Source: Clostridia bacterium | GTDB taxonomy: Bacteria; Bacillota; Clostridia; Lachnospirales; Lachnospiraceae | Length of the DNA: 64,000 nucleotides | NCBI GenBank assembly: GCA_910574255.1 | Contig: CAJTAK010000004.1 | Span: 62,001 to 126,000 of the forward strand | Direction of reading: 5' to 3' | In this document: positions 51,586 to 60,285 of the stretch, one piece after another | Numbering within the stretch: position 1 is the first letter of the stretch | Layout of the letters: every line of letters starts with the position of its first letter | Made by a program: the position numbers and the translations under genes | Notes under the pieces: model-generated | What the model was told of the DNA's origin: nothing | What the model saw: only the letters and a program-made list of their open reading frames with translations | Databases searched by the model: none

Positions 51586-53547
51586 CTATGCAAATGTCAC
51601 AAGAACGGTCTCATTTTCCTTTGCATCCATGCCCGTATGGAATTGTATCTCATGGGCATTTCCCGGTTCCGTGATAATACATACGGTCACATCCGGATGG
51701 CCTGCCGCCTGAATCTTTTCCCGGCTGAACCGAACCAAAGCATCCCCGGCTTTCACTCTCTGGCCTGCCTCCACCTCATAGGTAAAGCCATCCCCGTTCA
51801 TATCCACCGTATCAATGCCGATATGTAAAAGAACTTCCATTCCATTGGCAAGCTTAAGGCCGCAGGCATGCCGTGAATCCTCCATCAGCACCGTAACCTC
51901 CGCATCTGCCGGAGCACACAGCACCTCGCTTTTTGGTATAATCGCAAGGCCCTCTCCCATAACGCCCTCGGAAAATACGCCGTCACCAACTTCTTTTAAG
52001 GGAATTACCTTTCCGGATAAAAATGCTTTTAATTCTTTGGGAACATCTGTCCCGTTTTCATTTCCGGCTTCTTCCCTATTATCTGTCGTTATTCCATCGC
52101 CTGCGTTAACGGCTTTCACTTCGCCTTTTTCTGACGGGGTCAGCTTCTTCTTTCCCGCTATCATGGTAAGAGCCAGGGGAACCGCTGCCGCAATTATCAT
52201 GCACAGGGCAAAGCTTCCCATATATTCCGGCTTTATGGAAAGGATTCCCGGAAGCCCGCCTACACCGATGGCATTTGCCGTAGTTCCCGTTGCCACACAG
52301 ACTATCGCAGCAGCGGCAGAACCCATCATACCGCACACAAAGGGGAAGCCTTTCTTTAGGTTTACGCCGAAGATAGCCGGCTCCGTAACTCCAAGGTAAC
52401 AGGAAATGCAGGCCGGAACATTGACTTCCTGAGCCTCCGCATTTTTCTTCTGCAGAAGAATCATTCCCAGTACCGCAGATCCCTGTGCAATATTGGACAA
52501 AGCAATCATAGGCCACAGCATAGTTCCGCCATAGTCCGCAATCAACTGCAGATCAATGGCATTGGACATATGATGAAGTCCCGTAATAACCAGCGGTGCA
52601 TAGACAAATCCGAAAATTGCTCCAAATACGACCTTAAAGGTTCCGGTGATTCCCGCATATACCACAGCAGAGATGGCGGATCCAATCTTCCAGCCGATAG
52701 GTCCTAAGACAAAATGGGAAGCCATTACTGCAAGCAAAAGGCTGCAGAATGGAACTACAATCATGGATACTACCTGAGGTGTTATCTTTCGGAAAAATTT
52801 TTCCAGGTATACCAGAGTAAATGCCGCCAGAATAGCCGGGATTACCTGTGCCTGATAGCCAATCATATTTACCTTAATAAACCCGAAATCCCATTTGGGA
52901 ATATCAGATGCAGCCGTGGCCGCTACCGAATAGGCATTCAAAAGCTGCCCCGATACCAGCGTCAGTCCAAGAACAATTCCAAGCATCTGGGTAGTACCCA
53001 TCTTCTTTGTCACCGACCAGCAGATGCCCACCGGAAGCATATGGAAAACGGCTTCGCCAATCAGCCACAGAAATCCGTCAATACCGGTCCAAAACTGGCT
53101 GATATCGCAGAGGGTCTTGGTGCCGTTCTCAAACAGATACAGACTGTCAATACAGTTGCGGAAGCCTAAGATCAAACCGCCGGTAATAATAGCCGGAATC
53201 AGCGGCGCAAAGATCTCCGCCAGTGCGGTTACGATCCGCTGCAGTACGTTTTGGTTCTGCTTTGCGGCCTGCTTTACCGCATCTTTGGATACACCCTCAA
53301 TTCCTGCTATCGCAATAAAGTCGTTGTAAAAATCGGCAACCGTATTTCCGATGATAACCTGAAACTGGCCGGACTGTGTAAAGCTTCCCTTTACCACTTT
53401 CATAGCCTCGATTCCCGGCACATCCGCCTTTGCCGGATCTGCCAGTACAAAACGCATTCTGGTCATACAGTGTGATACTGCCGCTATGTTTTCCTTGCCT
53501 CCTACCAGGCCCAGCAGCTCTTTTGCATCCTGTGCATACTTACCCAT
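51586..53547 (-). CDS. treP: trehalose-specific PTS enzyme IIBCA
   Basis: A 653-residue protein with all three PTS parts. IIB is at residues 1-85 with the phosphocysteine C27 in VSHCMTRMRF. IIC is a membrane domain (about 105-460) with ten helices. A IIA-Glc-type domain is at about 500-653 with the phosphohistidine in LLHIGIDTV. It imports and phosphorylates trehalose. Fused IIA is unusual for B. subtilis TreP, which lacks it. ATG 53547 follows GGAGGAA. The promoter has three operators. Confidence 0.93.
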   Translation of the reverse strand: MGKYAQDAKELLGLVGGKENIAAVSHCMTRMRFVLADPAKADVPGIEAMKVVKGSFTQSGQFQVIIGNTVADFYNDFIAIAGIEGVSKDAVKQAAKQNQNVLQRIVTALAEIFAPLIPAIITGGLILGFRNCIDSLYLFENGTKTLCDISQFWTGIDGFLWLIGEAVFHMLPVGICWSVTKKMGTTQMLGIVLGLTLVSGQLLNAYSVAATAASDIPKWDFGFIKVNMIGYQAQVIPAILAAFTLVYLEKFFRKITPQVVSMIVVPFCSLLLAVMASHFVLGPIGWKIGSAISAVVYAGITGTFKVVFGAIFGFVYAPLVITGLHHMSNAIDLQLIADYGGTMLWPMIALSNIAQGSAVLGMILLQKKNAEAQEVNVPACISCYLGVTEPAIFGVNLKKGFPFVCGMMGSAAAAIVCVATGTTANAIGVGGLPGILSIKPEYMGSFALCMIIAAAVPLALTMIAGKKKLTPSEKGEVKAVNAGDGITTDNREEAGNENGTDVPKELKAFLSGKVIPLKEVGDGVFSEGVMGEGLAIIPKSEVLCAPADAEVTVLMEDSRHACGLKLANGMEVLLHIGIDTVDMNGDGFTYEVEAGQRVKAGDALVRFSREKIQAAGHPDVTVCIITEPGNAHEIQFHTGMDAKENETVLVTFA

Positions 53548-53572
53548 AACCTCGTTCCTCCGTGTCTGTTTT

Positions 53573-53655
53573 ACTTGTTTAAACATGTTATGGTTTATAT
53601 ATATCACACTTGTTTAAACATGTCAATAGGTTTTTCGAAATTTGTTTAAACAAGT
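53573..53655 (-). promoter_or_regulatory. treP promoter with three TreR-type operators
   Basis: ACTTGTTTAAACATGT at 53573 and 53608, and ATTTGTTTAAACAAGT at 53640, are near-perfect palindromes with the core GTTTAAAC. On the minus strand TTGACA (53626-53621) and TATATA (53603-53598) are 17 bases apart, with the middle operator inside the spacer. The others lie upstream of -35 and just after the start point. Centre spacings are 35 and 32 bases. Confidence 0.85.
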
Positions 53656-53714
53656 TTGTGATTTGCCATTGACTTTTGGGGATTGGGATTTATAATAAAA
53701 GGTAGGAAACGGAC

Positions 53715-53795
53715 GCAGTCAGGAAAGCCCGCATATCCCTCCCTGCTCCGCTTTCGCTAACACGCCTTCCGGGATATGCGGGCTTTCCTGACTGC
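53715..53795 (-). repeat. conserved-loop hairpin H2, left flank of the DUF4304 remnant
   Basis: Perfect 24-bp arms (53715-53738 and 53772-53795) enclose a 33-base loop. The minus strand of the loop reads GGAAGGCGTGTTAGCG and then GGAGCAGGGAG, like the loop at 14632-14661. The outer flank is GCGTCC on the minus strand. The inner arms differ from H1 by paired substitutions. Confidence 0.85.
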
Positions 53796-53914
53796 TGGGG
53801 GTTGGGTGATTCTACACTGTTGATATGTATTGCAGGCAGCTTGCTAATATTTTGAAGTTTATCTGCCCCGTAGGGTATAATCAAAGATACAGATCGGGCT
53901 TAGAGAGGAATGAT

Positions 53915-54441
53915 ATGATGCGGCAACATGATAAGATTATAAATATGGCTGCAAAAAAGATATTAGCCCCTCATGGGCTTTTTCGGCAAGGCACGTCAAG
54001 AACTTGGTTAGATGATAATGGATATATTTCAAACAAAGATAGAGGAATTTGCGAAAAGTGATAGAATACCGTAAATTCAATGATATGAATTATGCGAAAA
54101 AATGTCTTGAACAGAAAGCATCGGGTATACCAAATAATCAACGCTTTTGGGAAGTTTATGATATGGCAATGATATGCTTTCTAATGGGCAATTTTGAAAA
54201 TGGATTAAATTTCTTTGAAAAATTTTTGAATATATTAAAGAAAAGTTTTTATGCTGGTAATGTGTATATAGAGTGGCATGAAACATTTTATAACCATTGT
54301 ATATACCATATAAAACCCTATTTAACATCTAAAAAAGCGGCACAAAAAATGGTCTTAGATATGATTAAGCGACGAAGAAATTATTTTAATAGCAAGCCCT
54401 CTTTTAAAAAGATGAGTAAAGAAATATTTCTTTTGTCTTAG
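53915..54441 (+). pseudogene. DUF4304 protein remnant with internal deletion and frame change
   Basis: The first frame starts at 53915 behind GAGAGGAA with NMAAKKILAPHGLFRQGTSR and TWLDDNG, the start of DUF4304. It stops at 54061 after unrelated residues. A second frame at about 54052-54441 gives KVIEYRKFNDMNYAKKCL and VYDMAMICFLMGNFENGL, the usual end of the same family. The middle part, about 80 residues, is missing. The segment is AT-rich and bracketed by inverted hairpins H2 and H3. Confidence 0.65.
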
Positions 54442-54617
54442 AGAACAAAGTTGGAGAAATTCCGGTTTACAAAACAATGAATCAGATGCAAATTTAGTAA
54501 TTGTGTGTAAAATATTCATTGATGCTTCAAGTTTTATGCAACAGAAGCTCTTTTCAAAAAAAGAGTTTTCCTTTTTATACGGATAAGCTTTCACTAGAAG
54601 TTTTAATTTTGAAGTCA

Positions 54618-54703
54618 GCCGTCATACAGGAAATATACTTCTTTACAAGCGTGTTAGGCCTCTGGCCGGAGCATGGAAAGAAGTATGTTTCCTGTATGAC
54701 GGC
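54618..54703 (+). repeat. conserved-loop hairpin H3, right flank of the DUF4304 remnant
   Basis: 27-bp arms (54618-54644 and 54677-54703) with a single G-T pair enclose a 32-base loop. The loop holds GCGTGTTAG and GGAGCATGG, shared with H1 and H2. The flank GCGTCCGC follows. Its stem sequence is unrelated to the others. Confidence 0.8.
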
Positions 54704-54744
54704 GTCCGCTGCCAAATACAAATTTTATTTAAAGGAGTTTCCCT

Positions 54745-55473
54745 ATGCCTAAGAGTATTTATGAATCTATTTATAAGGATTTAAAACGGAGAATTGAATC
54801 GGATGAGTTCGCCTATCGGGAGCTTCTGCCCTCGGAAAATGTGCTGATTCGAAACTACAACTGCTCCAGAAATACGGTCCGCAGGGCGATTGGACGGCTG
54901 GTGACGGACGGCTATGTGCAGACGATGCAGGGAAAGGGTGTCCGCAATATCTACCGTCCTGTGGAGCAGACGGCTTTTACCATAGGGGAGATTGAGAGCT
55001 TTCGGGAATCGGCCATTCGAAACGGTCATACCTATGATACGAAAGTTCTGCTTTTTATGGAACTGACTGCCGATGAATCTCTGGCGGAAAAAACAGGTTT
55101 TCCGGCAGGTGCGGAGATTTATTATCTGCAAAGGCTTCATTTTCTGGATGGGAAGCCTTTGATTATCAATCATAATTATTTTTTGAAAGAATGTACCCTT
55201 GGTCTTACAAAGGAGATCGCTGAGACTTCCATCTACGATTATCTGGAGCATACGCTTCATATGACCATTGTGAACAGCCGCCGGATTATGACGGTGGAGA
55301 AAATTACGGAGATTGATGAGAAATATCTGGAATTGAATGTGGAGGATTACAACTGTATGGCTGTAGTTACCAGCTATACCTATAACAGTGACGGGATTAT
55401 GTTCGAGTTCACCCAGTCCCGGCACCGGCCGGATTATTTCCGGTTTCAGGAGCATGCAGTGCGGAAAGGGTGA
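54745..55473 (+). CDS. treR: GntR-family trehalose operon repressor
   Basis: A 242-residue protein. The N-terminal winged helix has LLPSENVLIRNYNCSRNTVR, and the C-terminal UTRA ligand domain (about 90-235) has YYLQRLHFLDGKPLIINHNY. This is the HutC/TreR subgroup, which releases DNA when trehalose-6-phosphate binds. It is encoded near treP, separated by the decayed DUF4304 segment. The palindromes at treP are its likely sites. AAAGGAG precedes the start. Confidence 0.9.
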   Translation: MPKSIYESIYKDLKRRIESDEFAYRELLPSENVLIRNYNCSRNTVRRAIGRLVTDGYVQTMQGKGVRNIYRPVEQTAFTIGEIESFRESAIRNGHTYDTKVLLFMELTADESLAEKTGFPAGAEIYYLQRLHFLDGKPLIINHNYFLKECTLGLTKEIAETSIYDYLEHTLHMTIVNSRRIMTVEKITEIDEKYLELNVEDYNCMAVVTSYTYNSDGIMFEFTQSRHRPDYFRFQEHAVRKG

Positions 55474-55640
55474 GATACGATTATTACGTAAATAAGGGGC
55501 CGGATTCCTGAATAAAATCTACAAGGTTTCCAACCCTGTTGCTACTTGTCAGGGACGTATTCATCATTTTTCATCACCTTTCCTTGATTTTGATCTATTT
55601 CCCATGCTCTAAGTCATGGAGAATGACACGCTTTAACTTT

Positions 55641-55680
55641 TAAAGACGCATGGTTTACAATTTACTGTTCCATGCGCCTT
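55641..55680. terminator. terminator between treR and the nuclease gene
   Basis: CGCATGG and CCATGCG, extended by AAAG/CTTT with one mismatch, around 16 bases, between convergent genes. Confidence 0.65.
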
Positions 55681-55715
55681 TATGCTGTTTTATTGATATT
55701 AAATTGTTCTGTTGA

Positions 55716-56576
55716 TTACGCCAACTGCATAACCTCAGCTTCAAGTTCTTTTAATTCTTCAAGTGATAATGACGGAACATAATCCGCAATTTCTTGCAGT
55801 GACATTTTACCTTTCTTTATCATTCTTTCTGCGGTTTCCCTGTCTGCGTCATGTCTTTCGCTTCTGATAAATGATTTCATTATCTGTTCTTCATCAAATA
55901 AACTCATCATAATCGTCACAACCTCCTTTTCTCTTTCCGCTAAATATTCCCTTAAAACATTTCTGTCCTTACAGATGCGAATTGTTTTCGAAACTGCCTT
56001 TTGTGTCATTCCATACTGTTTTGTCTGTTCGTTAAAAACTTTACAGAAAATGATGTACTGATTGATGATATCATCTGTATCACTTTCATAAATAACCCTT
56101 GCTTTTACTTCAATGTCAATATCTGCACCTTCAAAAAATTCTTTTGATAAAAATACTTTATCGGGTTTCCGTCCTTTGTTTCCTGTAAAAATCACATAGA
56201 GTTCGGGCTTCGGCATTTTCACTTTCTTGCTTTTGTAATAGTTTTGGCTGGTACGTTGAAAATATTCGTGATAACTTTGCGCCAAATACAGCAAAACTCT
56301 TACTAAAATATTCATTGTCCATGTAGACTGTGCTTCTATGAGAATCATCAGCTTATTATTAACAATAAAGCCTAAGTCATTATACAGATTGTCGGTCAGC
56401 ACATTTTCTATTGTTACATCAGTTAGGGAATCCTCTGTCGCTGTGGTGTCCTCTGGGTGGAGCGTCTTATACAGCTTTAGCAGATAACTCTTGTTTTGAA
56501 AAAGGTCAAGGAATACGCTGTTTTTTGCGGTACGCTTTGCCATGACTTCTTCTATCTGTTTTGTATCGTCCTGCAC
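55716..56576 (-). CDS. PD-(D/E)XK nuclease-family transposase (Rpn-like)
   Basis: About 286 residues. NSVFLDLFQNKSYLLKLYKT and DVTIENVLTDNLYNDLGF, then LMILIEAQSTWTMNI, mark the Rpn/YhgA-like family of putative transposase nucleases. The D and E-x-Q motif forms the nuclease core. The C-terminal tail (MIKKGKMSLQEIADYVPSLS) is typical. Members are proposed to promote recombination. GTG 56576 is chosen since GAGGTG lies 6 bases upstream; ATG 56543 is an alternative. No inverted ends were recognised. Confidence 0.8.
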   Translation of the reverse strand: MQDDTKQIEEVMAKRTAKNSVFLDLFQNKSYLLKLYKTLHPEDTTATEDSLTDVTIENVLTDNLYNDLGFIVNNKLMILIEAQSTWTMNILVRVLLYLAQSYHEYFQRTSQNYYKSKKVKMPKPELYVIFTGNKGRKPDKVFLSKEFFEGADIDIEVKARVIYESDTDDIINQYIIFCKVFNEQTKQYGMTQKAVSKTIRICKDRNVLREYLAEREKEVVTIMMSLFDEEQIMKSFIRSERHDADRETAERMIKKGKMSLQEIADYVPSLSLEELKELEAEVMQLA

Positions 56577-56707
56577 TTTAACACCTCGATTTCTAAAAAC
56601 CTGTGACACAAGATACGATATATTCTACTCCTGCTACACTTCAATTATACAAAAAAGTCCCGTATTTACAATGAAATTCATATGAATTTTTCATATACTA
56701 TATTTCC

Positions 56708-56946
56708 TTGTCAACCGCCTGCAAATTTATCATAGCAACTATTTGGTTCTGCATATCCTCAACAGTTTCTATTCTAATTCTGCCTATTTTCAGGGTTCTT
56801 TTTGTTATTGCTGATTACCTCTTTGACAGTTCCTTTAATCGGTTTAATTTCTGCCCCTTTGAAAGATGTTCCATTTCCAACTGTTGGTATCGCTGTTCCT
56901 TATCTGCTGTGAATTTTGCAAGGCTCTCAAAGCTGTCTATCTGTTA
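56708..56946 (-). pseudogene. unidentified coding remnant with an in-frame stop
   Basis: The minus strand reads FESLAKFTADKEQRYQQLEM then LSKGQKLNRLKELSKR, a stop, and in the same frame TLKIGRIRIETVEDMQNQIV. The charged, helical character and uninterrupted frame on both sides of the stop suggest a former gene, possibly from a mobile element. No start codon and no family could be assigned. Confidence 0.3.
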
Positions 56947-56947
56947 T

Positions 56948-57046
56948 TCAAGAGCCGTATAAAATCACTTTTCGCAAATGTGAACCATATATTTTCTTAA
57001 TTTCAGAAATATACTGTTCTAACAAGCTCCGCATCATCTGTGGCAT
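56948..57046 (-). pseudogene. truncated MNT-type nucleotidyltransferase (MntA-like) remnant
   Basis: ATG 57046 is preceded by ATAGGAGGT. The 32 residues include SLLEQYISEIKKIYG and SHLRKVILYGS, then a stop. This is the start of a minimal nucleotidyltransferase, which normally continues after YGS with an A-R-G-D and D-x-D active site. These proteins are usually the antitoxin partner of a HEPN toxin. Only the beginning survives and no HEPN gene is visible. Confidence 0.65.
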
Positions 57047-57103
57047 ATACCATACCTCCTATTGCATAAACCTGTTTTCATTATGTGCTGTTAATTCCAT
57101 TAT

Positions 57104-58807
57104 TTATATATTTTCAGTCTCCAAAATCAGGAACTGATACCCCTCCATAGAAATCCGGCTTCCATCCTCTGTCTTTTCCACAGCTTCAATCCCAGGTTCC
57201 ATCCCGCAATTATCCGCAACCACGCCTTTCACCGCTGCGGTAACAGATACACTTCTTTTCTCCTTTTGCACATTAGCCAAAACAAGAAGCGTCTTCTCTT
57301 TCCCCCTTCGGTAAAAGCCCGTAAAATTTTGAAGCTCCGTAAGCACCGGCTCCTGCTTTCCATAGACAACTGCTTCACCATATTCCGAATCCGTCCGCAG
57401 GGCAATGAGCTTTTTGTAAAAGGATAAGACGGAATCCTCACGCCCCTCCTGCTCTTTCACATTCAGCTCTTTATAATTTTCATTCACCAAAAGCCATGGA
57501 TTGCCCTCGGTAAAGCCGCCATGCTCATCATCACTCCACTGCATAGGAGTACGGGCATTGTCCCGGCTCATTTCCGATACAATCTTAAGGGCCTCATCTT
57601 CCCCAATGCCATGCTCCAATGCAACCTGATACTCGTCCAGCGTGCTGATGTCATCCACTTCTTCTATGGAAGAAAACCGCTTATTGGTCATTCCGATTTC
57701 CTGTCCCTGATAGAGAAATGGCAGGCCAAAGGTCATAAGAGAAATTCCGGCCAAAAGCTTTTTCCCTCTGTCATTCTGCCCGTCCTTCGGCAGATACCGG
57801 CTGACCCCTCTGGGCTCATCATGGTTTTCAATGATATTTGCCATCATGCCGATTTCCTGAGATACGGCCTTGCTTTCAAAAACCGTATCCCGAAATTCAT
57901 CCATGGATATTTTTCGCCTGTCATACCATCCGTTTTCACTGGCTCCCAGAAGATGGGGAGAAAAATCAAAGATGGACTCAAAGCAGCCCTCATTCCCAAT
58001 ATACCGCTTAAGCTCCTGGGGACGGAAATCAAAAAGTTCTCCGATGGTAAATGCATCATAGGGTGCAAATGCTTCCTGCTTCATTTCCTGAAGAAAATCC
58101 ATTACGCCCCGGGCATATGCAAGCATAGTGGTTCCCGCACACATGCCGTCCTCCCGATCCGCCGGAAAATCCACAAAGCGCAGATCTTTTTTGATATTGA
58201 TAATGGCATCCAGACGGAAGCCTGCAATTCCCTTTTCAAGCCACCAGCGGATCATTTTGTAGATCTCCTGACGGACCTTTGGATTCTCCCAGTTAAGATC
58301 CGGCTGCTCCTTTGCGAACATATGGAGATAAAAAAGATTGTCATATCCGGGTAATTTCTCCCACACGCTCCCTCCAAAGTAAGACCGCCAGTTGCAGGGA
58401 GGATTGCCGTCCTTTCCCTCCCGGATATAGAAATACTCCCCATAAGGCCCAAAAGGATCCTTAAGCGCTTTCTGAAACCATTCATGCTGATCCGAGCAGT
58501 GGTTTACCACCAGATCCATCACAATGGCAATGTCCCGCTTCTTTGCTTCCTTTAGAAGCTCGTCCATATCCTCCATGGTTCCAAAGGCCGGATCAATGGC
58601 GTAATAGTCGGAGATATCGTAGCCCTGATCCACGAACGGGGACTTGTAAATAGGGGAAATCCATACAATTCCAATGCCCAACTCTTTTAAATAATCCAGT
58701 TTTTCTATAATTCCACGAAGATCTCCGATTCCGTCCCCGTTGTTGTCCTTAAAGCTTTTGGGGTAAATCTGATACGCTGTCTTATCATGCCACCATCTCT
58801 TTTTCAT
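57104..58807 (-). CDS. oligo-1,6-glucosidase / alpha-glucosidase, GH13
   Basis: A 567-residue enzyme. GH13 regions are DLVVNHCSDQHEWF, GFRLDAIINIKKD (nucleophile), IGELFDF (acid) and IIENHDEPRGVSRYL. It should hydrolyse terminal alpha-1,6 or alpha-1,4 glucose links of isomalto- or malto-oligosaccharides in the cytoplasm. It is similar in layout to treA but lacks its GEMSST motif. No sugar transporter is adjacent. AGGA lies before the start. Confidence 0.9.
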   Translation of the reverse strand: MKKRWWHDKTAYQIYPKSFKDNNGDGIGDLRGIIEKLDYLKELGIGIVWISPIYKSPFVDQGYDISDYYAIDPAFGTMEDMDELLKEAKKRDIAIVMDLVVNHCSDQHEWFQKALKDPFGPYGEYFYIREGKDGNPPCNWRSYFGGSVWEKLPGYDNLFYLHMFAKEQPDLNWENPKVRQEIYKMIRWWLEKGIAGFRLDAIINIKKDLRFVDFPADREDGMCAGTTMLAYARGVMDFLQEMKQEAFAPYDAFTIGELFDFRPQELKRYIGNEGCFESIFDFSPHLLGASENGWYDRRKISMDEFRDTVFESKAVSQEIGMMANIIENHDEPRGVSRYLPKDGQNDRGKKLLAGISLMTFGLPFLYQGQEIGMTNKRFSSIEEVDDISTLDEYQVALEHGIGEDEALKIVSEMSRDNARTPMQWSDDEHGGFTEGNPWLLVNENYKELNVKEQEGREDSVLSFYKKLIALRTDSEYGEAVVYGKQEPVLTELQNFTGFYRRGKEKTLLVLANVQKEKRSVSVTAAVKGVVADNCGMEPGIEAVEKTEDGSRISMEGYQFLILETENI

Positions 58808-58884
58808 TTTATCCTGTCTCCATCCCTGTTCACAATTTCATTTCTATAAACCTGTTCCACCCTATATCTTGTGCATACATTTAA

Positions 58885-59685
58885 CTAATCCCGATGCCCC
58901 ATAAATTTGGTCCCTGCCTGTTTTCCTTTCACAATCTCATACAAGATTGCCGGATTGCTTCCATTGGCTATAATTGTGTCGATTCCCTGAGTAGTAGCCA
59001 GATCCGCAGCCTGAAGCTTGGTCCGCATACCTCCCGTTCCCCGTCTGGATCCTGCGCCGCCTGCAAGCTCATAAGTACTGTCCTCAATCTTCTCAATGTA
59101 TTCAATCAGAACCGCATCCTTGTAAAGCCGGGGATCTTTGTTGTAAAATCCGTCAATATCCGAAAGGATAATCAGCTTGTCCGCATTACAGAGAACGGCA
59201 ACCACTGCGGAAAGCATATCGTTGTCTCCGAAAAGCTTTTCCTCGGACTCAATCTCCGTATAGCTTACGGAGTCATTTTCATTTACAATGGGAATGACAC
59301 TGTGCTCTAAAAGGGCGTCAAAGGTGTTTGTTAAATTTTCTTTCTTTTCCTCCTGGGTAATATCCTCAGCATTCAATAGAATCTGGGCTACGGTTTTGTC
59401 GTAATAGCCGAAAAATTTATCATAGAGAAACATATTGGCGCACTGTCCCACGGCTGCCGCCGCCTGCTTCATCCGCATGCTTTTGGGCTTTTCCTTAAGA
59501 CGCATTTTGTTGGCTCCTACGGCAATGGCGCCGGAGGACACCAGAATCACTTCATGGCCCATATTTTGAATATCCGCAATGGTCCGGGCAAGCTCTTCCA
59601 TCCGCTGTAAATTGCTGTTGCCCAGCTCATTGGTCAAGGTGGTGGTTCCCACCTTGATGACAATTCGTTCCCGTTTCAGACTCAT
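58885..59685 (-). CDS. proB: glutamate 5-kinase, short form without PUA domain
   Basis: A 266-residue amino-acid kinase. The N-terminal IVIKVGTTTLTNE, ILVSSGAIAVGANKM (with one valine more) and NENDSVSYTE bind ATP and glutamate, and SRRGTGGMRTKLQAA closes the site. It phosphorylates glutamate in proline synthesis. The C-terminal PUA domain of longer ProB proteins is absent, as in several Clostridia. No proA is adjacent. The cloverleaf element ends 25 bases before the start. Confidence 0.93.
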   Translation of the reverse strand: MSLKRERIVIKVGTTTLTNELGNSNLQRMEELARTIADIQNMGHEVILVSSGAIAVGANKMRLKEKPKSMRMKQAAAAVGQCANMFLYDKFFGYYDKTVAQILLNAEDITQEEKKENLTNTFDALLEHSVIPIVNENDSVSYTEIESEEKLFGDNDMLSAVVAVLCNADKLIILSDIDGFYNKDPRLYKDAVLIEYIEKIEDSTYELAGGAGSRRGTGGMRTKLQAADLATTQGIDTIIANGSNPAILYEIVKGKQAGTKFMGHRD

Positions 59686-59710
59686 TTTTTCTCTCCTCAG
59701 TTCTCAGGCA

Positions 59711-59780
59711 AGCATACCTTAACGGACGAAGTCCGCCTGCCCCAAAGGGGCATGTATTACGGTGTACCCGTAGGGTATGC
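59711..59780 (-). repeat. three-hairpin cloverleaf element upstream of proB (copy 2)
   Basis: On the minus strand GCATACC pairs with GGTATGC and encloses TACCC-TAC-GGGTA, GCCCC-TTT-GGGGC and CGGAC-TTC-GTCCG. It corresponds base by base to 12261-12329 with compensatory changes. It lies in sense orientation in the proB leader. Confidence 0.75.
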
Positions 59781-59790
59781 CTATCTGTTT

Positions 59791-60171
59791 TTAAATTTTT
59801 CGATTTCCATTGGCATCGAAGTGTTTTTTCAATGCCCTCTCCGTATAAAAAATCGTTCCAAACAGAGGAAGAAGCTGCAAAAAACACAGGATTCCTCCCA
59901 CATTAGAAACAATATTTTCATTTTTTCCCATAACAAAGAGCATTGCCGCAAGAGATACGGGCAGCATCACGAAACCGCATCGCTGCCATATCCGGCCGCA
60001 GTATGTATTGGCAAAAATCCATGTATCCATATTTTTTGTAGACATTCGGGTTCGATAGCCGTAGACGTCGTTAATCTCCTTAGGCGGGTGCTTTTGAAGC
60101 AAAATCCCGAAGCCCAGCAGAATGGCTGGCGTCAGCAGATCTACAAGCAACATCGTAATCCAATATCCCAT
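59791..60171 (-). CDS. SdpI-family membrane protein
   Basis: A 126-residue protein with three hydrophobic helices. DVYGYRTRMSTKNMDTWIFA in the loop between the first and second helix is the SdpI/YhfL family motif (YGYRT.. then a conserved W). In B. subtilis SdpI protects from the SDP toxin, but most homologues are of unknown role. No toxin gene is adjacent. Confidence 0.82.
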   Translation of the reverse strand: MGYWITMLLVDLLTPAILLGFGILLQKHPPKEINDVYGYRTRMSTKNMDTWIFANTYCGRIWQRCGFVMLPVSLAAMLFVMGKNENIVSNVGGILCFLQLLPLFGTIFYTERALKKHFDANGNRKI

Positions 60172-60285
60172 CCCATACCTCTTAAAAAATCTCTTTTAAA
60201 AATCCGTCATAAAACAAGTCATTCCTGACACCTTGCCTTATGACAAACTTTTTACCTCAATCAAATACTCATCTTATTGTCTTTC

